NCBI RefSeq assembly: GCF_003937945.1
Contig: NZ_RSEC01000063.1
Span: forward strand, 62,001 to 126,000
DNA: 64,000 bases
From: Amycolatopsis eburnea
Lineage (GTDB): Bacteria; Actinomycetota; Actinomycetes; Mycobacteriales; Pseudonocardiaceae
Direction of reading: 5' to 3'
The position numbers were made by a program, and so were the translations under genes. Positions within the stretch are counted from its first letter, which is position 1. Each line of letters begins with the position of its first letter. A model generated the notes under the pieces. It was not told the DNA's origin and did not search any database. It worked only from the letters and a program-made list of their open reading frames with translations. Positions 42,623 to 51,663 of this stretch are shown one piece after another.

Positions 42623-43354
42623 CTACCAGGGCAGCGGGCCTTCGTCGTCGTAGAAGCCGCCGGTGCCCTCGCCCTCGGTGGCCCAGTGCACCGACGCGCG
42701 GGCGCCTTCGACGACGCCGCGGGTGCCCTGGAAGCCGTTGAGATCGGTGGCCGTGTACCCCGGCGTGACGGCGTTGACCTGGATGTGCGCCAGTGCCGGG
42801 TCGTCGAGGAAAGCGTTGGCGTACTTGACGGTCAGCATGTTCACCGCGGCCTTCGTCGCGGAGTAGGCGAAGGAGTCGTGCGAGCGGGCGAACATCGAGC
42901 CGCGCTCGGTGGTCTTGCTGAACATCGCCGAGTCGCTGGCCACGTTGACGATCCGGGCCGCGGGGGACTTGCGCAGCAGCGGCAGCAGCGCGTGTGTGAC
43001 GCGGACCAGGCCGAAGACGTTGGTCTCGAACTCGGGCCGCAGGTCCGCGCCGGTGACTTCGGTGGCGTGCTTGCGGTTCAGCAGCCCGGCGTTGTTGACC
43101 AGCACGTCGAGGCGGCCGTGGGCGCGGTCGATCGCCGCGGCCGCCTCGCGGACGGAATCGTCGTCGGTGACGTCGATCCGGATCGGGTGCACGGTGACGC
43201 CGGCGTCGGCCAGCTCCTTCGCCGCGCGCTCGCCGCGACCGGCGTCTCGGCTGCCGAGGAGCACGGTGTGGCCGAGTTCGGCGAGCTGCCGCGCGGTGGC
43301 CAGGCCGAGGCCCTTGTTGGCACCGGTCACCAGCACGATTTTGGGGGAGGACAT
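42623..43354 (-). CDS. SDR oxidoreductase
   Basis: 243 aa. TGANKGLG, NNAGLL, VNVASDSAMFS and YSATK give a complete classical SDR catalytic set, similar to carbonyl-reductase-like SDRs. Divergent from the TetR gene at 43440 across 85 bp containing a perfect operator-like repeat; very likely its target. An ALDH-MFS pair follows on the same strand. Confidence 0.9.
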   Translation of the reverse strand: MSSPKIVLVTGANKGLGLATARQLAELGHTVLLGSRDAGRGERAAKELADAGVTVHPIRIDVTDDDSVREAAAAIDRAHGRLDVLVNNAGLLNRKHATEVTGADLRPEFETNVFGLVRVTHALLPLLRKSPAARIVNVASDSAMFSKTTERGSMFARSHDSFAYSATKAAVNMLTVKYANAFLDDPALAHIQVNAVTPGYTATDLNGFQGTRGVVEGARASVHWATEGEGTGGFYDDEGPLPW

Positions 43355-43398
43355 GGGTTTCCGCCTCTGCGGTAGAAGTGATAGTACCCCTACACTTT

Positions 43399-43419
43399 AA
43401 CCGTAGGTACACTACGGTT
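43399..43419. promoter_or_regulatory. TetR operator between SDR and TetR genes
   Basis: AACCGTAG (43399-43406) is exactly complementary to CTACGGTT (43412-43419), with spacer GTACA. The site is in the 85-bp divergent gap and overlaps the region where both promoters must lie. Length and spacing are typical of TetR dimer sites. Confidence 0.75.
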
Positions 43420-43439
43420 GTCAAACCTGCGGAGGTGTC

Positions 43440-43994
43440 ATGGACAGCGCACTGCCCACCCGGCGGCCGAGGCGGGCCGACGCCCGGCGGAACTTCGACG
43501 CGCTGGTCGCGGCCGCGCGGGAAGCGTTCGCGGACAACGGGTCCCGTGCGTCGATGGAGGACGTCGCGCGGCGCTCCGGGGTGAGCATCGCCACGCTGTA
43601 CCGCAACTTCCCCACGCGCGAAGACCTGGTGGAGGAGGTCCACCGCGACGAGGTCGAGCAGCTCTGCCTCGCCGCGTCGGGCCTGGACGGGCTCGAGCCG
43701 TGGGACGCGCTGGTCACCTGGCTGCGGCGGTTCGTGGACTACATCGGCACCAAGCTCGCGTTCGCCGACCTGCTCAACCGCTCGGCTGACAGCTTTCAGG
43801 CGTGCCGCAAGGCGATGCGGGAGGCCGGCGCGCCCCTGCTCGCGCGCGCCCAGCGGGCCGGCGCCGTGCGGGACGAGGTGTCCATCGACGACGTCCTGCG
43901 CCTGGTTTCCGGCATCAGCACGGTCGAGTACGTCGATGAAGCGCAGCGGGAACGGGTCTTCGACGTCGCGCTCGCCGGGCTGCGCGCGGGATGA
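43440..43994 (+). CDS. TetR-family transcriptional regulator
   Basis: 184 aa; GGAGG ribosome site 4 nt before ATG. Helix-turn-helix: ASMEDVARRSGVSIATLYRNFPTREDLVEEV; C-terminal SbtR-like domain (AFADLLNRSADSFQACRKAMREAGAPLLARAQRAG). Probably represses the divergent SDR and possibly ALDH-MFS. Ends 4 bp from the convergent DipZ-like gene. Confidence 0.93.
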   Translation: MDSALPTRRPRRADARRNFDALVAAAREAFADNGSRASMEDVARRSGVSIATLYRNFPTREDLVEEVHRDEVEQLCLAASGLDGLEPWDALVTWLRRFVDYIGTKLAFADLLNRSADSFQACRKAMREAGAPLLARAQRAGAVRDEVSIDDVLRLVSGISTVEYVDEAQRERVFDVALAGLRAG

Positions 43995-43998
43995 CTTC

Positions 43999-45564
43999 TC
44001 AGCCGAACGTGAAGGCGTAGGCCTGGGTCCCCGTGCTGAGCGACAGCGTCAGCTCGCCGGGCCCGGAGTGCCCGTCCAGCACGGTGTACAGCGTCGGCGG
44101 GCCGCCGACGGCGATGGTCCGCGTGCCGTCCACGGTCACCGTTCCCGTCCCGCCGAGTACCAAGTGGACGGACGTGGCGCGGAAGGACAGCCGCAGCCGG
44201 GCACCGGGGCCGGCGGTCAGGTGCTCGGGGTCCGCCGTCCACGTGCCGTCCAGCGCGAAGGTGCCGGGGTCGACGGCGGCGGGGAAGGTGTAGCCGCGGG
44301 TCTGCCCGGCCGCGACGGGGCTGCCGCTGGTGGCCAGGGGCGCGTGCTCGGCGCCGAGGTACGTCTCCGGGGTCAGCCCGCCGGGCGGGGTCGTGCCGGG
44401 GACGTCGGTGGCGTGGGGGAGCGAGGGAGTCCCGGCGTCGGTGAGCGCGGCGCGGATCTGCTGTTCGAACTCGGCGTACCCGCCTTCGCCGAAGCTGGTG
44501 CGCCGGACCTGCCCGGTGGCGTCGACGAGGTAGGCCGCCGGCCAGTACCGGTTGCCGTAGGCGGTCCAGGTGGCGTAGTCGTCGTCGACCGCGACCGGGT
44601 AGGTCACGCCGAGCGCCTTCGCCTGGTCGGCGACGTTGCCGGGATCGTGCTCGAACGCGAACTCCGGGGTGTGCACGCCGACGACCGTCAGCCCGGCGTC
44701 GCGGTAGGTCTCGTGCCACCGTTCGAGGTGCGGGAGCGCCCGCTGGCAGTTGATGCAGCTGTAGGTCCAGAAGCTGACGACCACGACCTTGCCGCGCAAC
44801 GCCCGCAGGGACACCGGCTGTCCGCCGGGGGTGTTGAGCCACGTGCCGATCCCGGTGAATTCGGGTGCGTGGGTCAGCTCGTCGAGTTGCTCCGCGCCGA
44901 CGGCCTGCTGCGCGGCGGCCGTGTAGTCGGGGACCGCGCGCTGCAGCGGCGCGGCGAGGTCGAACGCGGTGACGGCGGCGACCAGCAGCAGGGCGGCCCC
45001 GGTCGCGGCGCGCAGCCCGCGGGCGTGCGCCCGCAGGAACCGGGCGCGGCGGGCGAGCGCGCCACCCGAAGCGGCGAGCACGAGCAGCGGGATACCCGTG
45101 CCCACCCCGAAAGCCGCCGTCAGCAGCAGGCTGTCGAAGCCGATCCGGTGCGTCGCCCCGACGACGGCGATGGTGGCCAGCACCGGCCCCGCGCACGGCA
45201 CGTACACGAGTCCCAGCGCCAGCCCGGTGGCGAACCCGCCGCGTCCCGGCGCGGCGGCCCGGCCGCGGAGCCGGGCGAACGGCCGTTCCAGCAGCTCACC
45301 CACGCGCGGGACCAGCAGCCCGATCCCCAGCAGCGCCAGCGCCACGATCCCCGCGTCCCGCACCAGCCCGGCGGGCAGGCTGAGCGCGGTGAGCACGAGC
45401 GAACCGAACAGCGTGGTGAGGCTGAAGCTGGTCACCAGCCCGCCGACGACACCCCATGGGCGCCGCGCGCCCGCGGTCAGCACCACGGGCAGGACGGGCA
45501 GCACGCACGGCGAAACGCTGGTGACGATCCCGGCGAGCAGGCCGGCGAGGAGCAGGGTGGGCAC
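43999..45564 (-). CDS. DipZ-like CcdA-thioredoxin fusion
   Basis: 521 aa. Residues ~1-210 are a CcdA/DsbD-type transmembrane domain with paired half-site cysteines (SVSPCVLPVLPVV and YVPCAGPVL). Residues ~255-385 are a thioredoxin-like domain with CINC (YSCINCQRALP) as in mycobacterial DipZ. Residues ~390-521 are a beta-rich C-terminal carbohydrate-binding-like domain ending in a strand. It carries electrons from the cytoplasm to extracytoplasmic thiol-disulfide partners such as cytochrome c maturation factors. Stands alone, convergent with the TetR gene. Confidence 0.9.
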   Translation of the reverse strand: MPTLLLAGLLAGIVTSVSPCVLPVLPVVLTAGARRPWGVVGGLVTSFSLTTLFGSLVLTALSLPAGLVRDAGIVALALLGIGLLVPRVGELLERPFARLRGRAAAPGRGGFATGLALGLVYVPCAGPVLATIAVVGATHRIGFDSLLLTAAFGVGTGIPLLVLAASGGALARRARFLRAHARGLRAATGAALLLVAAVTAFDLAAPLQRAVPDYTAAAQQAVGAEQLDELTHAPEFTGIGTWLNTPGGQPVSLRALRGKVVVVSFWTYSCINCQRALPHLERWHETYRDAGLTVVGVHTPEFAFEHDPGNVADQAKALGVTYPVAVDDDYATWTAYGNRYWPAAYLVDATGQVRRTSFGEGGYAEFEQQIRAALTDAGTPSLPHATDVPGTTPPGGLTPETYLGAEHAPLATSGSPVAAGQTRGYTFPAAVDPGTFALDGTWTADPEHLTAGPGARLRLSFRATSVHLVLGGTGTVTVDGTRTIAVGGPPTLYTVLDGHSGPGELTLSLSTGTQAYAFTFG

Positions 45565-45692
45565 CCGCTCGAAGCTAGCCGCGACGAAGCCCGGTCAGCC
45601 GCCGTGGCGCACGGGCGGTAAGGGTTTCGTCATCGTCTCAGCGATGTGGCGGTTGCCGTCCTGAGGGCGACAGCGGAGCGTATGTTGAAGGG

Positions 45693-46238
45693 GTGAGAGC
45701 CGACGCCGCGCGCAACCTCGAACTCCTCCTGACGACGGGCGCCCGCATGCTCGCCGACGACCCGGCCACGAGCATCGCCGCGATCGCCGCGGAGGCCGGC
45801 GTCGACCGCCGCACGGTGTACCGCCGGTTCACCGGCCGCGAAGAGCTGCTGACGGCGGTGTACCAGGCCCGCCTGGACGCGATCGAGGCGGCGATCGAGA
45901 CGGCCCGCCTCCGCGAGGCGCCGGTGCCGGTGGCCCTGCACCGGTACGTCGAGGAGATCGTCGGCGTGAACCGCAAGTGGCCCGCGGAACTGGCGATGAT
46001 GCGCACGGACCCGGAGATCTGGAAGCGGCGCCGCCGGTCGGTCGAGGAGGTCGACCGGTTCCTGCAGCGAGCCACCGACGAGGGCCTGATCCGCGACGGG
46101 GTGCCGGAGCGCTGGCCCGGCAACGTGCTCGGCCAGCTGGTGCACCTGGCGACGCGGGACATGCCCGGGCTGAGCGACGCGCAGGCGGCCGACGTCATCG
46201 TGGACACGTTCCTGCGGGCGTTCGGCACGGACCGGTAA
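45693..46238 (+). CDS. TetR-family transcriptional regulator
   Basis: 181 aa; GTG at 45693, 6 nt after TATGTT (45681-45686), again leaderless-like. Helix-turn-helix: TSIAAIAAEAGVDRRTVYRRFTGREELLTAV. No obvious neighbouring target on the same transcript: DipZ is divergent across 128 bp and a MarR gene follows 159 bp downstream. Confidence 0.88.
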   Translation: MRADAARNLELLLTTGARMLADDPATSIAAIAAEAGVDRRTVYRRFTGREELLTAVYQARLDAIEAAIETARLREAPVPVALHRYVEEIVGVNRKWPAELAMMRTDPEIWKRRRRSVEEVDRFLQRATDEGLIRDGVPERWPGNVLGQLVHLATRDMPGLSDAQAADVIVDTFLRAFGTDR

Positions 46239-46397
46239 CCCTCTCGGTCGCCACTGGTGGCCGCCCGGCGCCGGTGGGTCAGGCAGCGGGCGGCCAGTCC
46301 GTCGCCAAGCGTGCGTCGCCGCGCGGGAGTCGTGGCGCGGTGGCTGCTCGCGCGGCCCGCCTGAGCGCGGGGCCTGCGAGTCGGTCACCATGGTGCG

Positions 46398-46850
46398 GTG
46401 TCCGAGATCCCCGCGGGCCGGCCCGGGCCCGGCCTGCTGTACCTGGTGAAACAGCTCGAGCTCGCCGTCCGGGCCCGGCTGGACGAGGTGCTCCGCCCGG
46501 TCGCGCTCACGCCCTTGCAGTACACCGCGCTCACCGTGCTGGAGCGGCGGTCGGGGCTCACCACGGCGGAGCTCGCGCGGAACTCGTTCGTCACCGACCA
46601 GGCGATGGCCGACATGGTGGTCGCGCTCGAACGCCTGGGCTTCATCGCGCGCGAAGGCGACCCGCGGGACCGGCGGCGGCGGGTCATCCGGCTGACCGGC
46701 CCCGGCGGCGAGGTCCTCGACCGCGTCCGCGACGACGTGGCCGCGCTCGAACAGCGCATGCTCGCGAAGCTGGACGCGGGCGACGCCGCCCGGTTCCGCG
46801 ACTACGTCGTTGCCTGCCATTCGGCGCTTTCGGACCGGCCGTCCCACTGA
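46398..46850 (+). CDS. MarR-family transcriptional regulator
   Basis: 150 aa; GTG at 46398, directly after a CACCATGGTG palindrome (46386-46395). Winged helix: LTTAELARNSFVTDQAMADMVVALERLGFIAREGDPRDRRRRVIRLT. A perfect 17-bp palindrome follows the gene, upstream of the secreted hydrolase at 46902, which is the likely regulated gene. Confidence 0.88.
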   Translation: MSEIPAGRPGPGLLYLVKQLELAVRARLDEVLRPVALTPLQYTALTVLERRSGLTTAELARNSFVTDQAMADMVVALERLGFIAREGDPRDRRRRVIRLTGPGGEVLDRVRDDVAALEQRMLAKLDAGDAARFRDYVVACHSALSDRPSH

Positions 46851-46854
46851 ACAA

Positions 46855-46871
46855 GTACAGGAAACCTGTAC
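46855..46871. promoter_or_regulatory. Perfect 17-bp palindrome upstream of secreted hydrolase
   Basis: GTACAGG (46855-46861) - AAA - CCTGTAC (46865-46871). It starts 5 bp after the MarR stop and ends 30 bp before the hydrolase start. Size and symmetry fit a MarR or TetR dimer site controlling the hydrolase. Confidence 0.7.
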
Positions 46872-46901
46872 ATTCCGGAACCGGCGTGGCACCCTGCCCG
46901 C

Positions 46902-48248
46902 ATGAGCATGCGCAGGTGGTACGGCCGCGTGACCGCATTGGCCGTTTCGATCGTGACGGCGCTCGGCCTGACCGCGGGGGTCGCCTCCGCGGCGGGGCAC
47001 CACACCGGACAGTTGCCGAGCGGCGCCACCTGGGTGGCCGACGTGCCGGCCGCGTGGAACGGCACGACCATCCTGTACAGCCACGGGTTCGGGCCGCTCG
47101 CCGCGCAAGACGCGCCGGACGACGCGACCAGGGACGCGCTGCTCGCCCGCGGGTACGCGCTGGTCGGCTCGTCCTACAGCGGCCCGTCCTGGTGGGCGCT
47201 CGCCTCGGCCGTCGACGACCAGTTCGGCGCGCTGGCCGCGCTCGAGAGGGTGACCGGCCACCCGCGGCGCACGATCGGCTGGGGCACGTCGATGGGCGGG
47301 CTCGTCAGCGCGCTCGAAGCCGAAACCCCGCGGCTCGACGGCGTCCTGAGCACCTGTGGCCTCGTCGCCGGCGCGCTCAACTTGAACAACTACCAGCTGA
47401 ACGGCGAATACGCGCTCGCCCGCCTGCTCGCGCCGGGGCAGGACGTCAAGCTGGTCCGCTTCGCCGATGCAACCGAAGCGAGCGCGTCGGCCGCGACCCT
47501 GACGCAGCTCACGACGGACGCCCAGGCCACCCCCGCGGGCCGCGCGCGGATCGCGCTGGCTGCCGCCTTCTTCAACGAGGCGGGCTGGTTCACCGGCCCG
47601 ACGCCGCCGTCACCGTCCGACTACCCGGGGCAGGAAGTCCAGCAGCAGCAGGAACTCGCGCAGTTCGTGCTCGGCTTCGTGGTGAGCGGCCGCTACCAGG
47701 TCGAGCTGGCGGCAGGCGGCAACAGCGCGGCGACCGCGGGCGTCGACTACCGTGCGCTGCTGGCGGGCAGCAGCCACGCCCGCCAGGTCCGCGCCCTGTA
47801 CCGGGCCGCCGGGCTCGACCTGGACGCCGACCTGGCCGCGCTGACCCGCGACGCGGACATCCGGCCGGACCCGCGGGCGGTCGGCACCCTCGCGCGCACG
47901 TCGATGGCGACCGGCCGGCTGCGCGTCCCGGTGCTGAACATCCACACCACGTTCGACCAGCTCGTGCCGGTCGAGCAGGAGGACTGGTACGCCGGGCAGG
48001 TCCACCGCGCCGGGCGCGGGCCGCTGCTGCGCCAGGCGTACGTCGGGACGACGGGCCACTGCGCGTTCCGGCCGTCGGAGAGCATCACGGCGTTGCGGGC
48101 GCTGGAATCCCGCGTCGAGTCCGGGCGCTGGGACGACGTCGCGGAGCCGGCGCGCCTCAACGAAGCCGCCGCCGCGCTCGGGGAGGACGGGCGGTACGCG
48201 CGGTTCGACCCGCCGCGGCTGACCGGTGGGCTCAGCGCCCGCGGTTGA
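46902..48248 (+). CDS. Secreted alpha/beta hydrolase
   Basis: 448 aa. Signal peptide 1-30 (AVSIVTALGLTAGVASA). Oxyanion region YSHGFGPLAA, nucleophile elbow GWGTSMGGLVS, acidic residue in NIHTTFDQLVPVEQ, and terminal His in GTTGHCAFRPSE make a full triad. Resembles actinobacterial secreted hydrolases of the DUF6351/tannase-like type; lipase/esterase activity is inferred. Preceded by a MarR gene and palindrome; overlaps the convergent peptidase by 17 bp. Confidence 0.88.
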   Translation: MSMRRWYGRVTALAVSIVTALGLTAGVASAAGHHTGQLPSGATWVADVPAAWNGTTILYSHGFGPLAAQDAPDDATRDALLARGYALVGSSYSGPSWWALASAVDDQFGALAALERVTGHPRRTIGWGTSMGGLVSALEAETPRLDGVLSTCGLVAGALNLNNYQLNGEYALARLLAPGQDVKLVRFADATEASASAATLTQLTTDAQATPAGRARIALAAAFFNEAGWFTGPTPPSPSDYPGQEVQQQQELAQFVLGFVVSGRYQVELAAGGNSAATAGVDYRALLAGSSHARQVRALYRAAGLDLDADLAALTRDADIRPDPRAVGTLARTSMATGRLRVPVLNIHTTFDQLVPVEQEDWYAGQVHRAGRGPLLRQAYVGTTGHCAFRPSESITALRALESRVESGRWDDVAEPARLNEAAAALGEDGRYARFDPPRLTGGLSARG

Positions 48249-49920
48249 CCGCGCTGATCCTGTCCTGGAGCCGGTGCCGCGCGGCGTCGAGACCGTCCCG
48301 CGGCGCCGGTTGCGGCGCCGCGTCCGGCTCGCCCGCCGGGCCGTCGACCGGGTAGACCGCCTTGTCCCCGGGCAGCGGGACGCCGGGGCAGGTGGTCGCG
48401 GCCGGGCGGGCCGCGCCGAGGAAGAACCCGTTCACCAGACCGTCCACACAGGAATTGCCGCTCACCGCGTACTGGCCGTGGAACGGCGAATCCGCCACCG
48501 AGACCATCGGGACACCGGCCGCCCGCGCCGCCGACTCGGCCTGTTCGTAGCCGGTCTGCGGATCGAATTCGCCCTGCACGACCAGGACGTTCTTCGCGGC
48601 GCGCGGCGGCAGCTTCGGCAGCTCGTGCCGGGGGAGGTCGGACCAGTAGCCGCACGGCTCGCTGAGGCCGTAGGCCCAGCCGAACAGCGGGTACGACGGC
48701 CCCTGCAGGTCGCTGAGCAGCTTGTACCAGCCCGAATTCCGCGACGGCTGGTCGGCGCACGCCACCGCCAGCCGGGTGCCTGGGACGTCTGCGTAGTCGG
48801 GTTCCGGCGCCGCGAGCGTCCGCACCACGCCCGCGGTGGTCAGGCGAGCGGCCGGGACGCCGAACACCGCGCGCGAGACGGCGTCGAGGTCGTCCGCCGG
48901 CGGGGTGGGGGTGGCGCCGTCGAGCGCGGCCGCGCCCTTGGTGAGGACCAGCGCGCCGGCCAGCCACTGGCGGGTGCTGCCGTTGCCGACGAAGACGTGG
49001 TCGAACAGGTCCGGGGACAGGCCCTCGCGCTTGAAGAACGCCCGCAGCCGCTCCCACTTCGCCCGGACCTGGCCGGGGGTCTTGCCGAGCTGCTCGGGGA
49101 AGCGGCGGGCGAGCCAAGGCGCGTAGACGTCGTCGAACTGGCGCTGGTCGATCTTCGGGAACGCTTCGAACGCCGCCTGGAGCCTGCCTTCGAAGTTGAC
49201 GCTGGAGTCGAGCACGAACTTGCCGGCGTGGTCCGGGAACAGCGACGCGTACTTCGCGCCGAGCCAGGTGCCGTAGGAGAAGCCGAGGTAGTTCAGCTCC
49301 TCGTCCTTCAGCAGCGCGCGGATCAGGTCCATGTCGTGCGCGGTCTGCCAGGTGGTGACGTAGGGCGCGAGCGCGTCGCTCTGGCACGCCTCGGCCACCG
49401 CCCGCGGCGCGCGCTGGTGCCGCGAGATGCTGCCCGGCGAACGGTCGCGCGCGTCGAGGTCGTCCTCCTGCGGCAGCCGCCCGAGCGGCACGCGGCAGAC
49501 GAACCCGGCGTCGTCGCCGCCTTCCTGGCCGGTGCCGCGCGGGTCCATGCCGATCAGGTCGAAGTGCTCGTTCAGCGACGGCTCCAGCCCGGCCAGCGCG
49601 CCGGCGAGCGAGGTGCCCTGGCCACCGGGGCCGCCGGGGTTGACCAGGATCGCCCCGCGCCGGCTCCCGGTGGCCGCCGCCCGGCTGATCGACACCTCGA
49701 GGTCGGCGCCGGCGCCGGGCGCGGCCCAGTCCCGCGGGACGGTGATCCGCGCGCACCGCGCGGGCTGCGCTTCGATCCGCTTGGCGAACGGGCAGCCACC
49801 CCACGACACCTGCTGCGTCAGGTACGGCGCGAGCGGATCGGGCGTGGCCGCGGCGGCGGGCGCCGTCGTCACCACCAGCACCGAGACGGCCACCGCCAAC
49901 CCTGCCCGGGACGTTCGCAC
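48232..49920 (-). CDS. Secreted tripeptidyl aminopeptidase-type alpha/beta hydrolase
   Basis: 562 aa. Signal peptide 1-25 (VLVVTTAPAAAA). LVNPGGPGGQGT oxyanion loop, DLIGMDPRGTG, nucleophile LGFSYGTWLGAKYA, acid in VQGEFDPQTGYE and His in SPFHGQYAVSGNSC. Matches the Streptomyces/Mycobacterium SlpD/SlpE-TAP family, with the conserved disulfide-rich C terminus (TAP_C). It should release N-terminal tripeptides from peptides outside the cell. Confidence 0.9.
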   Translation of the reverse strand: MRTSRAGLAVAVSVLVVTTAPAAAATPDPLAPYLTQQVSWGGCPFAKRIEAQPARCARITVPRDWAAPGAGADLEVSISRAAATGSRRGAILVNPGGPGGQGTSLAGALAGLEPSLNEHFDLIGMDPRGTGQEGGDDAGFVCRVPLGRLPQEDDLDARDRSPGSISRHQRAPRAVAEACQSDALAPYVTTWQTAHDMDLIRALLKDEELNYLGFSYGTWLGAKYASLFPDHAGKFVLDSSVNFEGRLQAAFEAFPKIDQRQFDDVYAPWLARRFPEQLGKTPGQVRAKWERLRAFFKREGLSPDLFDHVFVGNGSTRQWLAGALVLTKGAAALDGATPTPPADDLDAVSRAVFGVPAARLTTAGVVRTLAAPEPDYADVPGTRLAVACADQPSRNSGWYKLLSDLQGPSYPLFGWAYGLSEPCGYWSDLPRHELPKLPPRAAKNVLVVQGEFDPQTGYEQAESAARAAGVPMVSVADSPFHGQYAVSGNSCVDGLVNGFFLGAARPAATTCPGVPLPGDKAVYPVDGPAGEPDAAPQPAPRDGLDAARHRLQDRISAVNRGR

Positions 49921-50014
49921 CGCAGTTCCCTTCGTCGCCCGGGAAAGCCAAGCACGGCGGCCGGGGGCGAAGCAGCACGAAGATCAAGATTCAGCTCGAA
50001 CCGGTGAACCCCGC

Positions 50015-50473
50015 TCAGGCGCGGTACGGACCGTGGTGCCCGAGGTCGGGGCTCACCTCCGGGTGCCGGCCCTCCTGGCCGGGCACCGGGGCGACGGTCG
50101 GCTCGGCGAGCACCTCGCCGCCGGCCTCGCGCTCCTGGTAGTGGGCCTCGACGATCCGGCCCTGGCGGCCGCGGGCCAGCACGGCGAGCGTGAGCACGTG
50201 GACCACGGCCAGCAGCAGCAGGAAGACGCCGAGCCTGCCGACCAGCGCGGCCGCCGAACCCGACCACCGCGGGCCGACCACGGACAGCAGCGCCAGCACG
50301 CCGAACGCGACCAGGTGGAAGACGGTCACGACCGGCCACGCCATCGAGCCGGTCTCCTCGCCGCCGTCCGGGCCGGTCAGGTAGCGGCGCGCGCCGCGGT
50401 AGAGGACCTGGCCGTCGGCCAGCACGATGACCGCTCCGATGATCGGGAACCCGGTGAGGTCGTTGTCGGGCAT
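50015..50473 (-). CDS. Small membrane protein
   Basis: 152 aa from ATG at 50473 with GAGGAGG upstream; the 30-residue extension is rejected. One N-terminal amphipathic stretch (GFPIIGAVIVLADGQVLYRG), then transmembrane helices near residues 45-65 and 80-102, and a charged C-terminal tail with EAHYQEREAGGEVL. Family not recognised. Confidence 0.65.
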   Translation of the reverse strand: MPDNDLTGFPIIGAVIVLADGQVLYRGARRYLTGPDGGEETGSMAWPVVTVFHLVAFGVLALLSVVGPRWSGSAAALVGRLGVFLLLLAVVHVLTLAVLARGRQGRIVEAHYQEREAGGEVLAEPTVAPVPGQEGRHPEVSPDLGHHGPYRA

Positions 50474-50603
50474 GCGCTCCTCCTCGTTTCCGGCGGGGTA
50501 CCCGGCCGGGCCGGTCCCGGGCCGCGGTTCACCGGAACGAGCGACACCGGTCGGCCTGCTCACACCCGGGAATCAAACCCGGCCGCCGGGCGCTGGGAGC
50601 GGC

Positions 50604-51626
50604 GTGAAGAAAATCGGCTTCCTGTCCTTCGGCCACTGGTCGCCCGGCGCGCACTCCGAGACCCGCTCGGCCGCGGACTTCCTGCACCAGTCGATCGACC
50701 TCGCGGTTGCCGCCGAGGAGCTCGGCGTGGACGGCGCCTACTTCCGCGTGCACCACTTCGCGCGGCAGGCCGGCAGCCCGTTCCCGCTGCTGTCGGCCAT
50801 CGGCGCGCGCACGTCGAAGATCGAGATCGGCACCGGCGTGATCGACATGCGCTACGAGAACCCGCTGTACATGGCCGAGGAGGCGGGCGCCGCGGACCTC
50901 ATCTCCGGCGGCAGGCTCCAGCTCGGCATCAGCCGGGGATCCCCCGAGCAGGTCATCGACGGCTGGCGCTACTTCGGCTACGCCCCGGCCGAGGGCGAGA
51001 CCGACGCCGACATGGCGCGCCGCCGCACCGAGCTGTTCCTGGAGGTGCTCGGCGGCGAGGGCTTCGCGGAGCCGAACCCGCGCCCGATGTTCGCCAACCC
51101 GCCCGGCCTGCTGCGCGTCGAGCCGTACTCGGAGGGGCTGCGCGAGCGCATCTGGTGGGGATCCAGTTCGAACGCGACCGCCGTCTGGGCCGCGAAGCTG
51201 GGCATGAACCTGCAGAGCTCCACGCTCAAGGACGACGAGACCGGCGAGCCCCTGCACGTCCAGCAGCGCAAGCAGATCGAGGCCTACCGCGACGCGTGGC
51301 AGGAGGCCGGCCACACCCGCGAGCCGCGCGTGTCGGTCAGCCGCAGCATCTTCGCGCTCACCACCGACCTCGACCGCGCCTACTTCGGCCGCGACCGCCA
51401 CTCGCGCGACCAGGTCGGCATGATCGACGAGAACACCAGGGCGATCTTCGGCCGCTCGTACGCCGCGGAGCCCGACGAACTGGTGCGGCTGCTCAAGGAG
51501 GACGAGGCCGTCCAGGCCGCGGACACCCTGCTGCTGACGGTCCCGAACCAGCTGGGCGTCGACTACAACGCGCATGTGCTGGAGGACATCCTCACCCACG
51601 TGGCGCCGGAGCTCGGCTGGCGCTGA
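50604..51626 (+). CDS. LLM-class flavin-dependent oxidoreductase
   Basis: 340 aa; GTG at 50604 with GGGAG upstream. Starts MKKIGFLSFGHW, with VDGAYFRVHHFARQAGSPFPLLSAIGARTSKIEIGTGVIDMRYENPLYMAEEAGAADLISGGRLQLGISRGS: the bacterial luciferase-like (beta/alpha)8 barrel that binds FMN or F420. Substrate unknown. A clear hairpin terminator follows at 51633-51658. Confidence 0.9.
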   Translation: MKKIGFLSFGHWSPGAHSETRSAADFLHQSIDLAVAAEELGVDGAYFRVHHFARQAGSPFPLLSAIGARTSKIEIGTGVIDMRYENPLYMAEEAGAADLISGGRLQLGISRGSPEQVIDGWRYFGYAPAEGETDADMARRRTELFLEVLGGEGFAEPNPRPMFANPPGLLRVEPYSEGLRERIWWGSSSNATAVWAAKLGMNLQSSTLKDDETGEPLHVQQRKQIEAYRDAWQEAGHTREPRVSVSRSIFALTTDLDRAYFGRDRHSRDQVGMIDENTRAIFGRSYAAEPDELVRLLKEDEAVQAADTLLLTVPNQLGVDYNAHVLEDILTHVAPELGWR

Positions 51627-51632
51627 GGCGCG

Positions 51633-51658
51633 AGCGGCCCGGTGGCGGCCGGGCCGTT
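51633..51658. terminator. Terminator hairpin between LLM and PL7 genes
   Basis: CGGCCCGG (51635-51642) pairs with CCGGGCCG (51649-51656) over a 6-nt loop, with two further A-T/G-T pairs outside and a T-rich tract after. It lies between convergent stops (51626 and 51664). Confidence 0.75.
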
Positions 51659-51663
51659 CTTCC

